A stretch of 64,000 bases of DNA from UBA995 sp035477115. GTDB lineage: Bacteria > Bacillota > Sulfobacillia > UBA995. The notes beneath the pieces were generated by a model. It searched no databases, was not told where the DNA came from, and saw nothing but the letters and a program-made list of their open reading frames with translations. Location: the NCBI GenBank assembly GCA_035477115.1, contig DATIKW010000041.1:1-64000 (forward strand), in the 5' to 3' direction. Within the stretch, counting starts at the first letter, position 1; every line of letters begins with the position of its first letter. Both the position numbers and the translations under genes were made by a program. Below are positions 25,715 to 34,683 of the stretch, in pieces.

Positions 25715-25788
25715 TTGACTGACTGTGATAAGATACTTTCAATATACCCTGTGCATCGCCGAAGCAGTGTCAGCAAACGGAGTATAAT
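25715..25788 (+). promoter_or_regulatory. Possible promoter elements ahead of the peptide-binding protein gene
   Basis: This AT-richer stretch contains TTGACT (25715) and, further down, TATAAT (25783-25788), about 140 bp before the ATG at 25930. The two are too far apart to form one promoter, and neither has a good partner at 16-18 bp, so this is a weak call. Confidence 0.25.
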
Positions 25789-25929
25789 GAATCGTGTGAA
25801 CCATGCGGCATGCGTCATAATTCCGAAAGTGGAAGGGAGGAGGTGCTGGGGGAGAGAATCCCTCGTGACCGCTGACAAGGAAGACTTACAAAAGACGCGC
25901 ATAGCCGAATCGATGGAGGAGGGACAACG

Positions 25930-27576
25930 ATGAGCCGAAATGGGACATTGCTCCTGGCATCGGTGATGTTGCTGGTAGTCCTGGTCGCTACGGGCTGCCC
26001 GAGGGCTGCCGAACCGGTGGAGCCGCCAGCGGCTGCGGAGCCTCAGCCTGGCGGCACGTTGACGCATCTACACAATGCGTCGCCCGACAACCTCGACCCA
26101 CAGGGGACGGTCATGGCCGTATCATGGTGGGTGTTCTCGCGGATGGTGGACACGCTGGTTACGCGCGACCACGATCTGGGAATTGCCCCTCATCTGGCTG
26201 AGTCCTGGGAGATGTCCAAGGATGGATTGACCTGGACGTTTCGGTTGCAGCGAGGGATCCGCTTCCACGACGGGACGCCCTTCAATGCCGAGTCGGCTGC
26301 GTTCTCCTTCAACAGGTTCGCCGAAGTAGCGCGGGTTGGGATCTTGGCGCAACTGAAGGAAACGGTAGTGGTGGATGAGTATACGATCGAAATGCGATTG
26401 ACCGCGGCTGCTCCCCGGTTTCTCGATGATCTGGCGAGTCACTATGCCGGGCTCATCTCGCCGGCTGCCGTGGAGAAGTACGGAGCGGACTTCGGTATCG
26501 CGGGTATGGTGGGGACAGGCCCGTTCAAGTTCCACGAGTTCATCCCTGGGGACAGAGTCACGCTGGTCAGGAACGAGGAATACGCCTGGGGTCCGCCCAT
26601 CGTAGAGAACCCCGGTCCGGCGCATCTGGAAAGGATCGAACTCCTGGTCATCCCGGAAGATATGACGCGGGTAATGGAATTCGAGGACAGAGCCGCACGA
26701 GGGTACGCCGTTACGTTGACCTTGGCGCCACCAGCCGATGTTCGAAGACTGAGGGCTGATCCGGCGGTACAGACAATAACGAGGACTACTACCGGAGCAG
26801 ACATCCTATTCATCAATACCACCAAATGGCCCTTCGACGATATCAGGATGAGAGAGGCGCTCATTTACGCCATCAACACGCAACCGATCGTTGATTTGCT
26901 GCTGGAGGGAGTGGCGGTACAGGCGCACACGTTCATATCGCCTTCGCAGATAGGCTATCCCGATGCTGCGGGGCCTACCCCGGCGATCCAGCGCCCGGTC
27001 GACCCGCAGAGGGCACGCGAGTTGTTCGCGGAGGCCGGCTGGTTGCCAGGTCCCGATGGGATTCTGGTTCATCAAGGGACCGGCAAGCGGGCCGAATTCG
27101 GGTTCTTGACGCCGACAGGATACGTGGGAGAACCGGAGGCGATTGTGGCGCAGTTGAGGGACCTGGGATTGGACATCCGGATGACGGTGCTGGAACCTGC
27201 AGCCTCCGTGGCCAAGGCGAGAGAAGGGGTGTATGAGCTCTATCTGATCGGTTATGGTTGGCCGGATGTGAGCTTGGGTTTCGACCTCTTCCATACTCGC
27301 CAGATCGGCGGCTTGAACTTCAGCTTCCTCTCAGATCCGCAGGTAGATGAGCAGATAAACACAGCGCTTACCAACCTCGATCCCGAGGTGCGCGCCGCGG
27401 CATGGAATGCGGCGCACGTGCGCATCGTTCAGTTGGCCCCGTTCGTTCCCATGTGGTACGACATGCTCTTCACCTTCGCATCGAAAGCCGTTGGCGGCAT
27501 GGAACTTGTCGGGGCGCATCCCCTCTGGGCATCGGACATCCATGCCTTGGACCTACATTACATACCTGGCAAGTAG
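25930..27576 (+). CDS. Lipoprotein substrate-binding protein of a peptide/nickel-type ABC transporter
   Basis: A 548-residue family-5 extracellular solute-binding protein. The signal peptide ends in a lipobox (LVATGC, Cys near residue 24), so it is anchored to the membrane. Family blocks follow: GTLTHLHNASPDNLDPQ, LAESWEMSKDGLTWTFRLQRGIRFHDGTPFNAESAAFSFNRF, and RMREALIYAINTQPIVDLLL. It delivers oligopeptides, dipeptides or a related ligand to the permeases at 27755-29540. ATG 25930 follows GGAGGGAC. A dispersed repeat sits between it and the first permease, so expression of the downstream genes may be attenuated. Confidence 0.93.
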   Translation: MSRNGTLLLASVMLLVVLVATGCPRAAEPVEPPAAAEPQPGGTLTHLHNASPDNLDPQGTVMAVSWWVFSRMVDTLVTRDHDLGIAPHLAESWEMSKDGLTWTFRLQRGIRFHDGTPFNAESAAFSFNRFAEVARVGILAQLKETVVVDEYTIEMRLTAAAPRFLDDLASHYAGLISPAAVEKYGADFGIAGMVGTGPFKFHEFIPGDRVTLVRNEEYAWGPPIVENPGPAHLERIELLVIPEDMTRVMEFEDRAARGYAVTLTLAPPADVRRLRADPAVQTITRTTTGADILFINTTKWPFDDIRMREALIYAINTQPIVDLLLEGVAVQAHTFISPSQIGYPDAAGPTPAIQRPVDPQRARELFAEAGWLPGPDGILVHQGTGKRAEFGFLTPTGYVGEPEAIVAQLRDLGLDIRMTVLEPAASVAKAREGVYELYLIGYGWPDVSLGFDLFHTRQIGGLNFSFLSDPQVDEQINTALTNLDPEVRAAAWNAAHVRIVQLAPFVPMWYDMLFTFASKAVGGMELVGAHPLWASDIHALDLHYIPGK

Positions 27577-27582
27577 ACCCCC

Positions 27583-27687
27583 ATGCCCCTCGGGATACCA
27601 CGGGGCGGGAAAAGGGTGGGCGCATTCTGTGGTAGAGCAGGTGGAGACGCATTCGGGCGCAGGGGCGGGTTCGGAACCCGCCCCTAC
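27583..27687. repeat. Dispersed repeat copy B, between transporter genes
   Basis: Left module (ATGCCCCTCGGG, ACCACGGGGC, GAAAAGGG) followed by a perfect hairpin at 27661-27685 with arms AGGGGCGGGTT and AACCCGCCCCT and loop CGG. It begins 6 bp after the binding-protein stop. It could act as a terminator or mRNA-stabilising 3' structure separating the abundant binding protein from the permeases. Confidence 0.85.
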
Positions 27688-27754
27688 CGCGACCGTGACC
27701 ACTGCTGAGGCCACATCTTCGCGCTAGTCCACCACAAGGTGTTGGGGAGGGCAA

Positions 27755-28678
27755 ATGCATACTCTACTTGCAAGAAGGTTAGCATCCATGGTTCCGATAG
27801 TATTGGGCGTAACAATCGCGGTCTTTGCCGTATTGCACCTTGCGCCAGGATGTCCAACGACGATCATGCTCGGCGATCATGCTAGTCCTGAGGCCATTGA
27901 GGAACTAAGGAACAAACTGGGCTTGGATGACCCTCTTTATGTCCAGTACTTCAGATGGTTGAGCGGTGTAGCGAGAGGAGACTTCGGCCGTTCGATTCAC
28001 ACGCGGCAGTTAGTATTGGAGATGGTGTTGCAGAGAGTCCCGGCTACCATGGAGTTGACTTTTGCGGCAATGATACTGTCGCTGGTGATAGCGGTTCCGG
28101 TGGGGGTCATTTCTGCAACCAAGCAGTATTCCGTTGTCGATCATGCGACGATGGCGGGAGCGCTCTTTGGAGTTTCCATGCCGGTATTCTGGCAGGGGCT
28201 GATGGGGATGCTCGTATTTGGTTTCCTTCTGGGCTGGCTCCCGATTTCGGGTCGCGGTGGGCTCGAGCACCTGATATTGCCAGCCATCACTCTGGGGACA
28301 AGCCAAGCTGGCTTGATTGCGCGGTTGACCAGATCAAGCATGCTGGAAGTCATCAGACAAGACTACATTACTACTGCCAGGTCTAAAGGTTTGGCGGAAA
28401 GAGTCGTGATTGCCAAGCACGCTTTGAAGAACGCCTTGATCCCAGTGGTCACCATTCTAGCCTTGCAGCTTCCGGCATTATTCGGAGGAGCCGTAATAAC
28501 GGAAACCGTATTCGCCTGGCCTGGTATGGGGAGGCTCATAGTGACATCGATCTTTGTGCGAGACTTCCCCGTGGTGCAAGCGGTCACGTTGATCATGGCG
28601 ATGGTCGTCATTTTGTGTAATCTGCTCGCCGATGTTTCGTACATCTTCCTCGATCCACGGATAAGATATGATAGTTAG
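27755..28678 (+). CDS. Peptide/nickel-type ABC transporter permease (DppB-like)
   Basis: A 307-residue permease with six transmembrane segments, the first near residues 9-31. It has the EAA-loop region (SMLEVIRQDYITTARSKGLAERVVIAKHALKNALIPVV) that contacts the ATPase, and the DppB-type N-terminal APGCPTTIMLGDHASPEAIEELRNKLGLDDPLYVQY. It pairs with the DppC-like gene, overlapping it by 11 bp. Base use is visibly more AT-rich than in flanking genes, suggesting a different history. No dppD/dppF ATPase gene follows; those must be encoded elsewhere. Confidence 0.93.
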   Translation: MHTLLARRLASMVPIVLGVTIAVFAVLHLAPGCPTTIMLGDHASPEAIEELRNKLGLDDPLYVQYFRWLSGVARGDFGRSIHTRQLVLEMVLQRVPATMELTFAAMILSLVIAVPVGVISATKQYSVVDHATMAGALFGVSMPVFWQGLMGMLVFGFLLGWLPISGRGGLEHLILPAITLGTSQAGLIARLTRSSMLEVIRQDYITTARSKGLAERVVIAKHALKNALIPVVTILALQLPALFGGAVITETVFAWPGMGRLIVTSIFVRDFPVVQAVTLIMAMVVILCNLLADVSYIFLDPRIRYDS

Positions 28679-29540
28679 AGGCGTAGCGCGAACCAAGAAG
28701 ATGCGCCAGCTAATCGCGTTTGTTCGAAGGCTCAGGCGAAACAGACTGGCGTCCCTCGGAGCAGTGATCGCCGCCATCATCCTTGTCATAGCCATCTTCG
28801 CTCCCTTGATCGCCCCGCACGATTATGCCAGGCAAGTATTGGAAGATCGGCTATTGCCGCCGAGCATGGAGTATCCTTTGGGAACCGATCACCTTGGCAG
28901 GTGTATTCTCAGCAGACTGGTGCATGGTTCGAGAATTGCACTAATGATAGGGGTCATGATAGTAGGGATCCAAGCGACGATTGGGATAACCCTGGGACTG
29001 ATCTCAGGCTACTATGGTGGGCGTATTGATCAAATGATCATGAGGTTAGTGGATATGACGCTGGCTTTTCCTGCTTTAGTGCTGGCCTTGGCCATTGCCG
29101 CCGCCTTGGGCCCAGGTCTCTTTAATGTAATGCTGGCTTTGGGGATCATTGGATGGAGCGGTTATGCCCGTCTGGTGCGAGGTCTTGTATTGTCGGTCAA
29201 AGAGAACGACTATGTCGAAGCGGCCAGAGCGGCGGGAGCAAGTGATGTAAGGTTAATGTCCCATCATATACTGCCCAATGTCATATCTCCAATCATCGTG
29301 ATGGCGACTCTCGGGATGGCGGGCGCACTCCTTGCTGCCTCCGCTTTGAGCTTCCTCGGATTGGGTGCCCAGCCTCCAGCCCCCTGTTGGGGAGCAATCT
29401 TGGCCGGTGGTCGCGCCTACTTACGTCATGCGCCGTGGATCGCCACTTTCCCCGGATTGGCGATCATGGTTACGGTGCTGGGATTCAATTTCCTGGGGGA
29501 CGGCCTGCGCGATGCCTTCGATCCGAGGCTGAAAAGGTGA
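28668..29540 (+). CDS. Peptide/nickel-type ABC transporter permease (DppC-like)
   Basis: A 290-residue second permease. The cytoplasmic N-terminus is followed by a first membrane helix (SLGAVIAAIILVIAIFAPLIAP), the family motif EYPLGTDHLGRCILSRLVHGSRIAL, five further helices and the EAA loop ENDYVEAARAAGASDVRLMSHHILPNV. The C-terminal GLGAQPPAPCWGAIL and GDGLRDAFDPRLKR are standard. Its start overlaps the DppB-like gene by 11 bp. An ATG slightly downstream (28701) is also possible. It shares the AT-richer base use of its partner, and the S9 peptidase gene follows after 56 bp. Confidence 0.92.
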   Translation: MIVRGVARTKKMRQLIAFVRRLRRNRLASLGAVIAAIILVIAIFAPLIAPHDYARQVLEDRLLPPSMEYPLGTDHLGRCILSRLVHGSRIALMIGVMIVGIQATIGITLGLISGYYGGRIDQMIMRLVDMTLAFPALVLALAIAAALGPGLFNVMLALGIIGWSGYARLVRGLVLSVKENDYVEAARAAGASDVRLMSHHILPNVISPIIVMATLGMAGALLAASALSFLGLGAQPPAPCWGAILAGGRAYLRHAPWIATFPGLAIMVTVLGFNFLGDGLRDAFDPRLKR

Positions 29541-29596
29541 TGTTAGACGCGTTCCGCGAAGCAAGGCGAATTCGCCGGTCACAACAGGAGGGCCTC

Positions 29597-31564
29597 ATGA
29601 GCGAGAGAAGAAGACGTCGAGCGGTTGAGCCAGCGGACCTGTTCCGCCTCAAGTTCCTACAGGATGCGCAGCTCTCTCCCGACGGCCAGGCCATCGCCTA
29701 TACGGTCTCCCACGTCAATGTCGAGAAAGAGGAAGAATACGTCGCCATCTGGCTCTTGTCGCTGAAGACACGAGAGGCACGTCAACTCACGGCCGGCCTA
29801 GCCCGTGACACAAACCCGCAGTGGTCGCCGGACGGCAAGCAAATCTCTTTCCTCTCAACCCGAGGTGATAAGCCGCAGATCTACCTCATCCCGGTGGATG
29901 GTGGGGAGGCCCGCGCTCTAACAGCCATGAAGCAAGGGGTCGGCGGCGGTCCTGCTTGGTCACCCGATGGCAGGCAAATCGCCTTCACTGCTGGTCCAGA
30001 GCGTAAGCCACCGGACGCGACGAAACCCTATCGGGTCACCCGCCACATCTACCGGTTCGATGCAGTGGGATATCTGGATGACGTGGCGCAGGATATCTAC
30101 GTGATTCCGGCCGGCGCTGGAGAGCCCAGACAACTGACCCGCGATGACAGTCAGAATACGATGCCGGTCTGGTCGCCCGATGGACGAGAGATCCTGTACA
30201 GTGCAGCGATGTTCCCGGATTCGCATCGGGTCTATCCCGCCCTGAAAGTCCTGAACTTGCAGGGTGAGGTCCGCGAACTCGTGAAGGATTGGGGCAATGT
30301 GCTATCGGCAGCTTGGACTGCATGCGGCGAAGTGGTTTTCATTGGAAGCCCGTTCGGCCGCCCCATTGGTTCTCAGAATCACCTCTGGGTCATTGATGGG
30401 CGGGGAGGCGAGCCTGAATGCCGCACCGCCGGCATTGCGTATCAGGTAGGCGGGGGGCTGCAGTCAGATATGCCGGGGGGCGAGCCTCTTCCTAACATTC
30501 TCGTCGCAAAGGATGGCCGGACGGCCTACGTGCAGGTGCAAGAAGGGGGTACGGTGCCGGTCTACCGTGTCGCGCTCAAGGGGCATGAATCCTGGGCGCC
30601 GGTAGTTGCGGGCAAACGGAGCTGCGTCCCCCTGGATCTGGATGACAAACATCTCCTCTTTGCGGTCAGCACCCATGACAGTCCCCGGGAATTGTTCATC
30701 GCTGCGAAGGATGGGGCCAATGAGCGACAGCTTACTCGGATTAATGCCGACTTGGTGTCGGAGTGGGATCTCCCTCAAGCTGAGGACCTCTCCTTTTCGA
30801 GCAGCGATGGAGTGCAGGTTGAGGGTTGGATCATGAAGCCGTGCACAGGCGAAGCACCCTATCCTACTATCCTGTATATCCATGGGGGACCCCACTCCGC
30901 ATTCGGTCACATCTTCTCGCTGGACTTCCACATGCTGGCCGGCGCAGGCTACGCGGTGTTGTTCATCAACCAACGTGGGTCCACCGGCTATGGAGACGAG
31001 TTCAGCACCAGGATCATCGGCGATTGGGGCGCATTGGACTACCAGGACCTGATGGCCGGCGTTGATTTCGCAATCGCGAGGGGGATCGCCGATCCGGACC
31101 GCCTGGGGTGCTGCGGCCTCTCCGGCGGCGGGAATCTGACATGCTGGATCGTTGGGCAGACCGATCGCTTCAAGGCGGCCGTACCGGAGAATCCGGTCAC
31201 CAACTGGGCCAGCATGTACGGCATCAGCGACATCGGTCCCTGGTTCGTCCCGGCGGAGATGGGGGGACTGCCGCATGAGGTGCCCGAGGTATACCGGCGA
31301 TGCTCTCCCATCAGCTATGCACATCGCTGTACCACTCCTACCCTCTTGGTTCAGGGTGAGCACGACTACCGCTGCCCGGCAGAACAGGCAGAGCAGTTCT
31401 ACACTGTCCTCAAGGCAAGCGGCTGTGTCGTGGAGATGCTGAGACTGCCGTCAAGCTTCCATAGCGGCTCGATCGAAGGGGCACCGATTGTGCGTCGCGC
31501 CCAGAACGAGGCTCTCCTGGAATGGATGAACCGCCATATACTGGGCATCGAGAGTGGCGCCTGA
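29597..31564 (+). CDS. S9 family prolyl-oligopeptidase-like peptidase (acylaminoacyl-peptidase type)
   Basis: A 655-residue cytoplasmic peptidase expected to cleave short peptides. The N-terminal part is a TolB/WD40-like beta-propeller built from repeated SPDG blocks (QLSPDGQAIAYTV, QWSPDGKQISFL, AWSPDGRQIAFT, VWSPDGREILYS). The C-terminal alpha/beta hydrolase has the oxyanion HGGPHSAFG, nucleophile S509 in GLSGGGN, Asp in QGEHDYRCP and His in SSFHSGS. The frame is open from 29387, inside the DppC-like gene, but ATG 29597 has AGGAGGG and is chosen. A GGCGAATTCGCC palindrome lies at 29565-29576. Its position right behind a peptide transporter fits degradation of imported peptides. Confidence 0.93.
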   Translation: MSERRRRRAVEPADLFRLKFLQDAQLSPDGQAIAYTVSHVNVEKEEEYVAIWLLSLKTREARQLTAGLARDTNPQWSPDGKQISFLSTRGDKPQIYLIPVDGGEARALTAMKQGVGGGPAWSPDGRQIAFTAGPERKPPDATKPYRVTRHIYRFDAVGYLDDVAQDIYVIPAGAGEPRQLTRDDSQNTMPVWSPDGREILYSAAMFPDSHRVYPALKVLNLQGEVRELVKDWGNVLSAAWTACGEVVFIGSPFGRPIGSQNHLWVIDGRGGEPECRTAGIAYQVGGGLQSDMPGGEPLPNILVAKDGRTAYVQVQEGGTVPVYRVALKGHESWAPVVAGKRSCVPLDLDDKHLLFAVSTHDSPRELFIAAKDGANERQLTRINADLVSEWDLPQAEDLSFSSSDGVQVEGWIMKPCTGEAPYPTILYIHGGPHSAFGHIFSLDFHMLAGAGYAVLFINQRGSTGYGDEFSTRIIGDWGALDYQDLMAGVDFAIARGIADPDRLGCCGLSGGGNLTCWIVGQTDRFKAAVPENPVTNWASMYGISDIGPWFVPAEMGGLPHEVPEVYRRCSPISYAHRCTTPTLLVQGEHDYRCPAEQAEQFYTVLKASGCVVEMLRLPSSFHSGSIEGAPIVRRAQNEALLEWMNRHILGIESGA

Positions 31565-31784
31565 GCGGCGCGGATCTTGGCCCAGAGAGACGACGGTACG
31601 CGATCTGGCGGGTGCCAGCGGCGGCGGGCTTGCCCGGCAGACTCATAAGTGGGTCTTGGTGAGCGGGGGAGGTGGTCGCTGAGGCTGACCTGTCACAGCT
31701 AAAGAAGGCCGGACAGGGTGGTTGAGTTGACCGCTGGATGAGCGTCCGCCAACAGAGGGGATGGACGCTGAGGGAGGTTGTGAC

Positions 31785-33224
31785 TTGCCCAAGGATTGGG
31801 AAGCCTACGAGGGTTACGTGCACGGGCTGCTGGAGCGCCACGGCGCGCCGGGCATGTCCGTGGCAGTCGCCAGGGACGGTGAGATTGTCTACCAGCATGG
31901 CTTCGGCCACCGCGATCGGGAAGCCGGGTTCTCGAACACTCCGACCACGGTCCACGGCATCGGTTCCATCACCAAGTCCTTCACCGGTGTGGCCATCATG
32001 CAGCTCCAGGAACGGGGTCTCCTTTCGGTGAACGACCCGGTGACCCGGTACCTTCCCGAGTTCCGGGTCAAGGCCGGCGCCGAGATTGCCAAGAAGATGA
32101 CCATCCACGACTTCTTGACCCACTCCAGCGGTCTGCCGCCGCTACCCTCGCTCATCTTCGCCATGGCCGACTCGCTGCGTGAGGACCCGACCATCAGCAT
32201 GTTCGGAGAGAAGGCGGTCGAGGCACTCGACACCCATCCGCCGCTTCGAACCTACGAGGAACTGATGGATTTCATCGCCAAGCAGGATTTCGGGCTGCTT
32301 GGCAGGCCCGGGCGCTATTTCAGTTACTCCAACGACGCCTACGGTCTGCTCGGGGCAATCATCGAACGAGTCAGCGGTGAGCCCTATGAGCAGTATGTGA
32401 TGCGGCATATCGTGGAGCCTGCGGGGATGGACCGCAGCGCCTTCAAGTTGGACCGCCTGCCTGAGGGCGCCGAACTCACGCAGCTATACGTCAAGAAGCC
32501 GGATACCGAAGAGGTCATCGCCGCCCCGGGTTGGTGGGAAAGTCGCCCCATGGCAGCTGCCGGCTTCCTGCGCTCCAACGTGGGGGACCTCATCCGCTAC
32601 ATGGAGATCTATCGCAACGGCGGCAAGGTGGGCGAGGAGCAAGTCCTCACCGGGGACTCGGTGCGGCAGATGGTCACCCCGTACATGGACTCGGGGATGG
32701 GCGGCGACTATGGCTACGGGCTGATGCTGACGGTCAATTACCACGGCTTCTCGCTGGTGGAGCACGGAGGAGGCATAAAAGGTGTATCCGCCTATGTCAC
32801 TTCGGTGCCCGAGGCGGGGATCACCGGGGCAGCCCTGGCCAACCTGGGAGGCGTCCCCTCCAGTCAGGCCCTAACCGCCGCCGTCAATACCCTCTTGGGG
32901 TTGCCGCTAGCCGGCCGGCGCTTCCCGCAACGGGACTACCGTTACCCTGAGGACCACCTGGCGTCGCTCACCGGCATGTACCCCTCGGGGGAGGGGCTTC
33001 TGCCGCCGACCAGGATCGTCATCGGCCAGGCGGGCCTGGAGGCCCACATGCACCCCAAGGTCTACCCCGTACGCATGATCGGTCCCTATCAGGGCATCGT
33101 CGAAATGTACGGGCCGCAAGACGAGGGCATGCCGATAACCTTCCTGCGTAACGACCTGGGGGACGTGTTCGCGGTGGCGATGGGGGCCAGGATGATGTTG
33201 AAGAAGGATCTGGAGCAGAGCTGA
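31785..33224 (+). CDS. Class C beta-lactamase-family serine hydrolase (first copy)
   Basis: About 479 residues of the beta-lactamase/D-aminopeptidase/esterase superfamily. Catalytic S61-x-x-K64 lies in GSITKSF, the Tyr motif is YSN in FSYSNDAYGLLG, and the third box is HGG (LVEHGGGIKGVSA). A C-terminal lipocalin-like extension of about 100 residues follows, as in D-aminopeptidase-like members. No signal peptide is seen, arguing against a secreted beta-lactamase. TTG 31785 is preferred over ATG 31761 because AGGGAGG at 31771-31777 is spaced seven bases from it. A paralogue lies at 35599-37011. Likely substrate: D-amino-acid peptide or ester, not known. Confidence 0.88.
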   Translation: MPKDWEAYEGYVHGLLERHGAPGMSVAVARDGEIVYQHGFGHRDREAGFSNTPTTVHGIGSITKSFTGVAIMQLQERGLLSVNDPVTRYLPEFRVKAGAEIAKKMTIHDFLTHSSGLPPLPSLIFAMADSLREDPTISMFGEKAVEALDTHPPLRTYEELMDFIAKQDFGLLGRPGRYFSYSNDAYGLLGAIIERVSGEPYEQYVMRHIVEPAGMDRSAFKLDRLPEGAELTQLYVKKPDTEEVIAAPGWWESRPMAAAGFLRSNVGDLIRYMEIYRNGGKVGEEQVLTGDSVRQMVTPYMDSGMGGDYGYGLMLTVNYHGFSLVEHGGGIKGVSAYVTSVPEAGITGAALANLGGVPSSQALTAAVNTLLGLPLAGRRFPQRDYRYPEDHLASLTGMYPSGEGLLPPTRIVIGQAGLEAHMHPKVYPVRMIGPYQGIVEMYGPQDEGMPITFLRNDLGDVFAVAMGARMMLKKDLEQS

Positions 33225-33438
33225 CCCGGCCCGTAGCTGCTGCGGCCCGGGCGACCACCGACATGGGGGAAGCCCGGGAAGGTCACCACGCCCCTCGTCC
33301 GGAGCATGGTGGATATCGGTTGCGCGGGCTGGAGGCGCTCGGGCTCGCCGGGCTGGAGCCCCAGGGCATGGCAGCCTACGTCGGAGAGGGTCTCCCGTGC
33401 TGAGTCCACTGTAACGGGTTAGAGGAGGAAGATCAGAT

Positions 33439-34584
33439 ATGGGCGAGGGACCCCGGCGGTCGGCGGAACGGGCCCGGGAATTGCACGTTAGGAGCATAGT
33501 GGTCGATACCCTCTCGGGAGGTCCTTCCCTCTTCACCGACCGGATGACCGAGCGGGCCAAGCGGGTGCTCGAGGAGGGAAAGTCGGGAATCGAGGCGGTG
33601 GTGGCGGCCGAGCAGGAGATGGTCCGCGAGTTGGCCGAGGACGCCGGGTGCAGGGAGCACTACCGCCGGATGTGGGACGAGGGCGGCGTAACCTGCGCCT
33701 CGCTGACCCTGGGAGGTCTCGGGAGCCCGCCTTTCTCCTTCCGTTCGGGGCTCGAGAGCCTGGCCCGGACCACCCGGGTGCTGGATGCCTGCGACGACTG
33801 GCTGGCGAAGGTGACCCGGGCGGAACAGGTCCGCCTGGCCCACGACGCGGGAAAGCACGGTCTTATCCTGAACTTCCAGAACACCACCCACTTCGGCCTC
33901 GATCTCGACCGGCTGGACCTCTTCTATGATTTCGGGGTTCGCATCATTCAGTTGACCTACAACCAGCGGAACTTCGTGGGCGACGGCTGCACGGAGCGGA
34001 CCGACGCCGGCCTCAGCCACTTCGGCGTGGAACTGGTGCGCCGCTTGAACCGCATGGGCGTACTGGTCGACCTTTCCCACTCGGGGTCGGCGACCGCGTG
34101 GGATGCTATCCGGGTCTCCGAGAAACCGGTGGCCTTTACTCACACGTTCTGTCGAGCGCTGTCCGAGCACGACCGGGGTAAGCCGGACGAACTCCTCCGA
34201 GCGGTGGCGGAGACAGGGGGCTACATTGGCATGGTGACCGTTCCCTTCTTCATCTCTTCTGAGCCGCAGCCCACCCTGAAGGACGTCGTCCGGCATGTGC
34301 GGCACGCGGTGGAGGTCGCCGGCATCGACCACGTGGGCATCGGCACCGACTGGGGAGCCGTCTATCCCCGGGAACTGGCAGACGCGCTGAACCGGGAGAT
34401 GGGGTTGATCGGATTCCGTGCCGAGCACCGGGTGGACTGGAACGCCACCATGCCCGATTACCGCTCCTGGCAGGACTGGCCCGGCATCACCGCCTCGTTG
34501 CTCGAGGACGGCTTCACCAAGGAGGAAGTGCAGAAGCTGCTCGGCCTGAATTTCCTCAGGGTCTTCGAGCAGACGGTGGGCTGA
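33439..34584 (+). CDS. Membrane-dipeptidase (M19) family protein with altered metal site
   Basis: A 381-residue renal-dipeptidase-like protein; active members hydrolyse dipeptides, often with D-residues, at a two-zinc site. The fold signatures are present: QLTYNQRNFVGDGCTERTDAGLSHFG, VLVDLSHSG, AFTHTFCRAL, HVGIGTDWG and the C-terminal LLGLNFLRVFE. However, the N-terminal His-x-Asp of the family is replaced (IVVDTLSGGPS where VDGHNDL is usual), and the bridging Glu region reads LILNFQNTTHF. At least one zinc site is therefore probably changed or lost. ATG 33439 has a GGAGGAAG site. It follows the beta-lactamase-like gene by 214 bp that contain no gene. Confidence 0.85.
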   Translation: MGEGPRRSAERARELHVRSIVVDTLSGGPSLFTDRMTERAKRVLEEGKSGIEAVVAAEQEMVRELAEDAGCREHYRRMWDEGGVTCASLTLGGLGSPPFSFRSGLESLARTTRVLDACDDWLAKVTRAEQVRLAHDAGKHGLILNFQNTTHFGLDLDRLDLFYDFGVRIIQLTYNQRNFVGDGCTERTDAGLSHFGVELVRRLNRMGVLVDLSHSGSATAWDAIRVSEKPVAFTHTFCRALSEHDRGKPDELLRAVAETGGYIGMVTVPFFISSEPQPTLKDVVRHVRHAVEVAGIDHVGIGTDWGAVYPRELADALNREMGLIGFRAEHRVDWNATMPDYRSWQDWPGITASLLEDGFTKEEVQKLLGLNFLRVFEQTVG

Positions 34585-34683
34585 CGGCCGGGCGGGTAGG
34601 CCGGTAAGACGCTTCGGGAACCCGTCCGGGCACAGGGTCTGCCTATGTTTGCGATGCCGGCCGCCGCTTGCCTGGGCCGAGGG

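Noticed and set aside
22627..29576. AGGCGAATTC strings upstream of three genes (22627, 23735, 29564) as a shared operator
   Set aside because: Only the last is a full palindrome, flanks are unrelated, and GAATTC occurs elsewhere in coding DNA, so there is no support for a common site.
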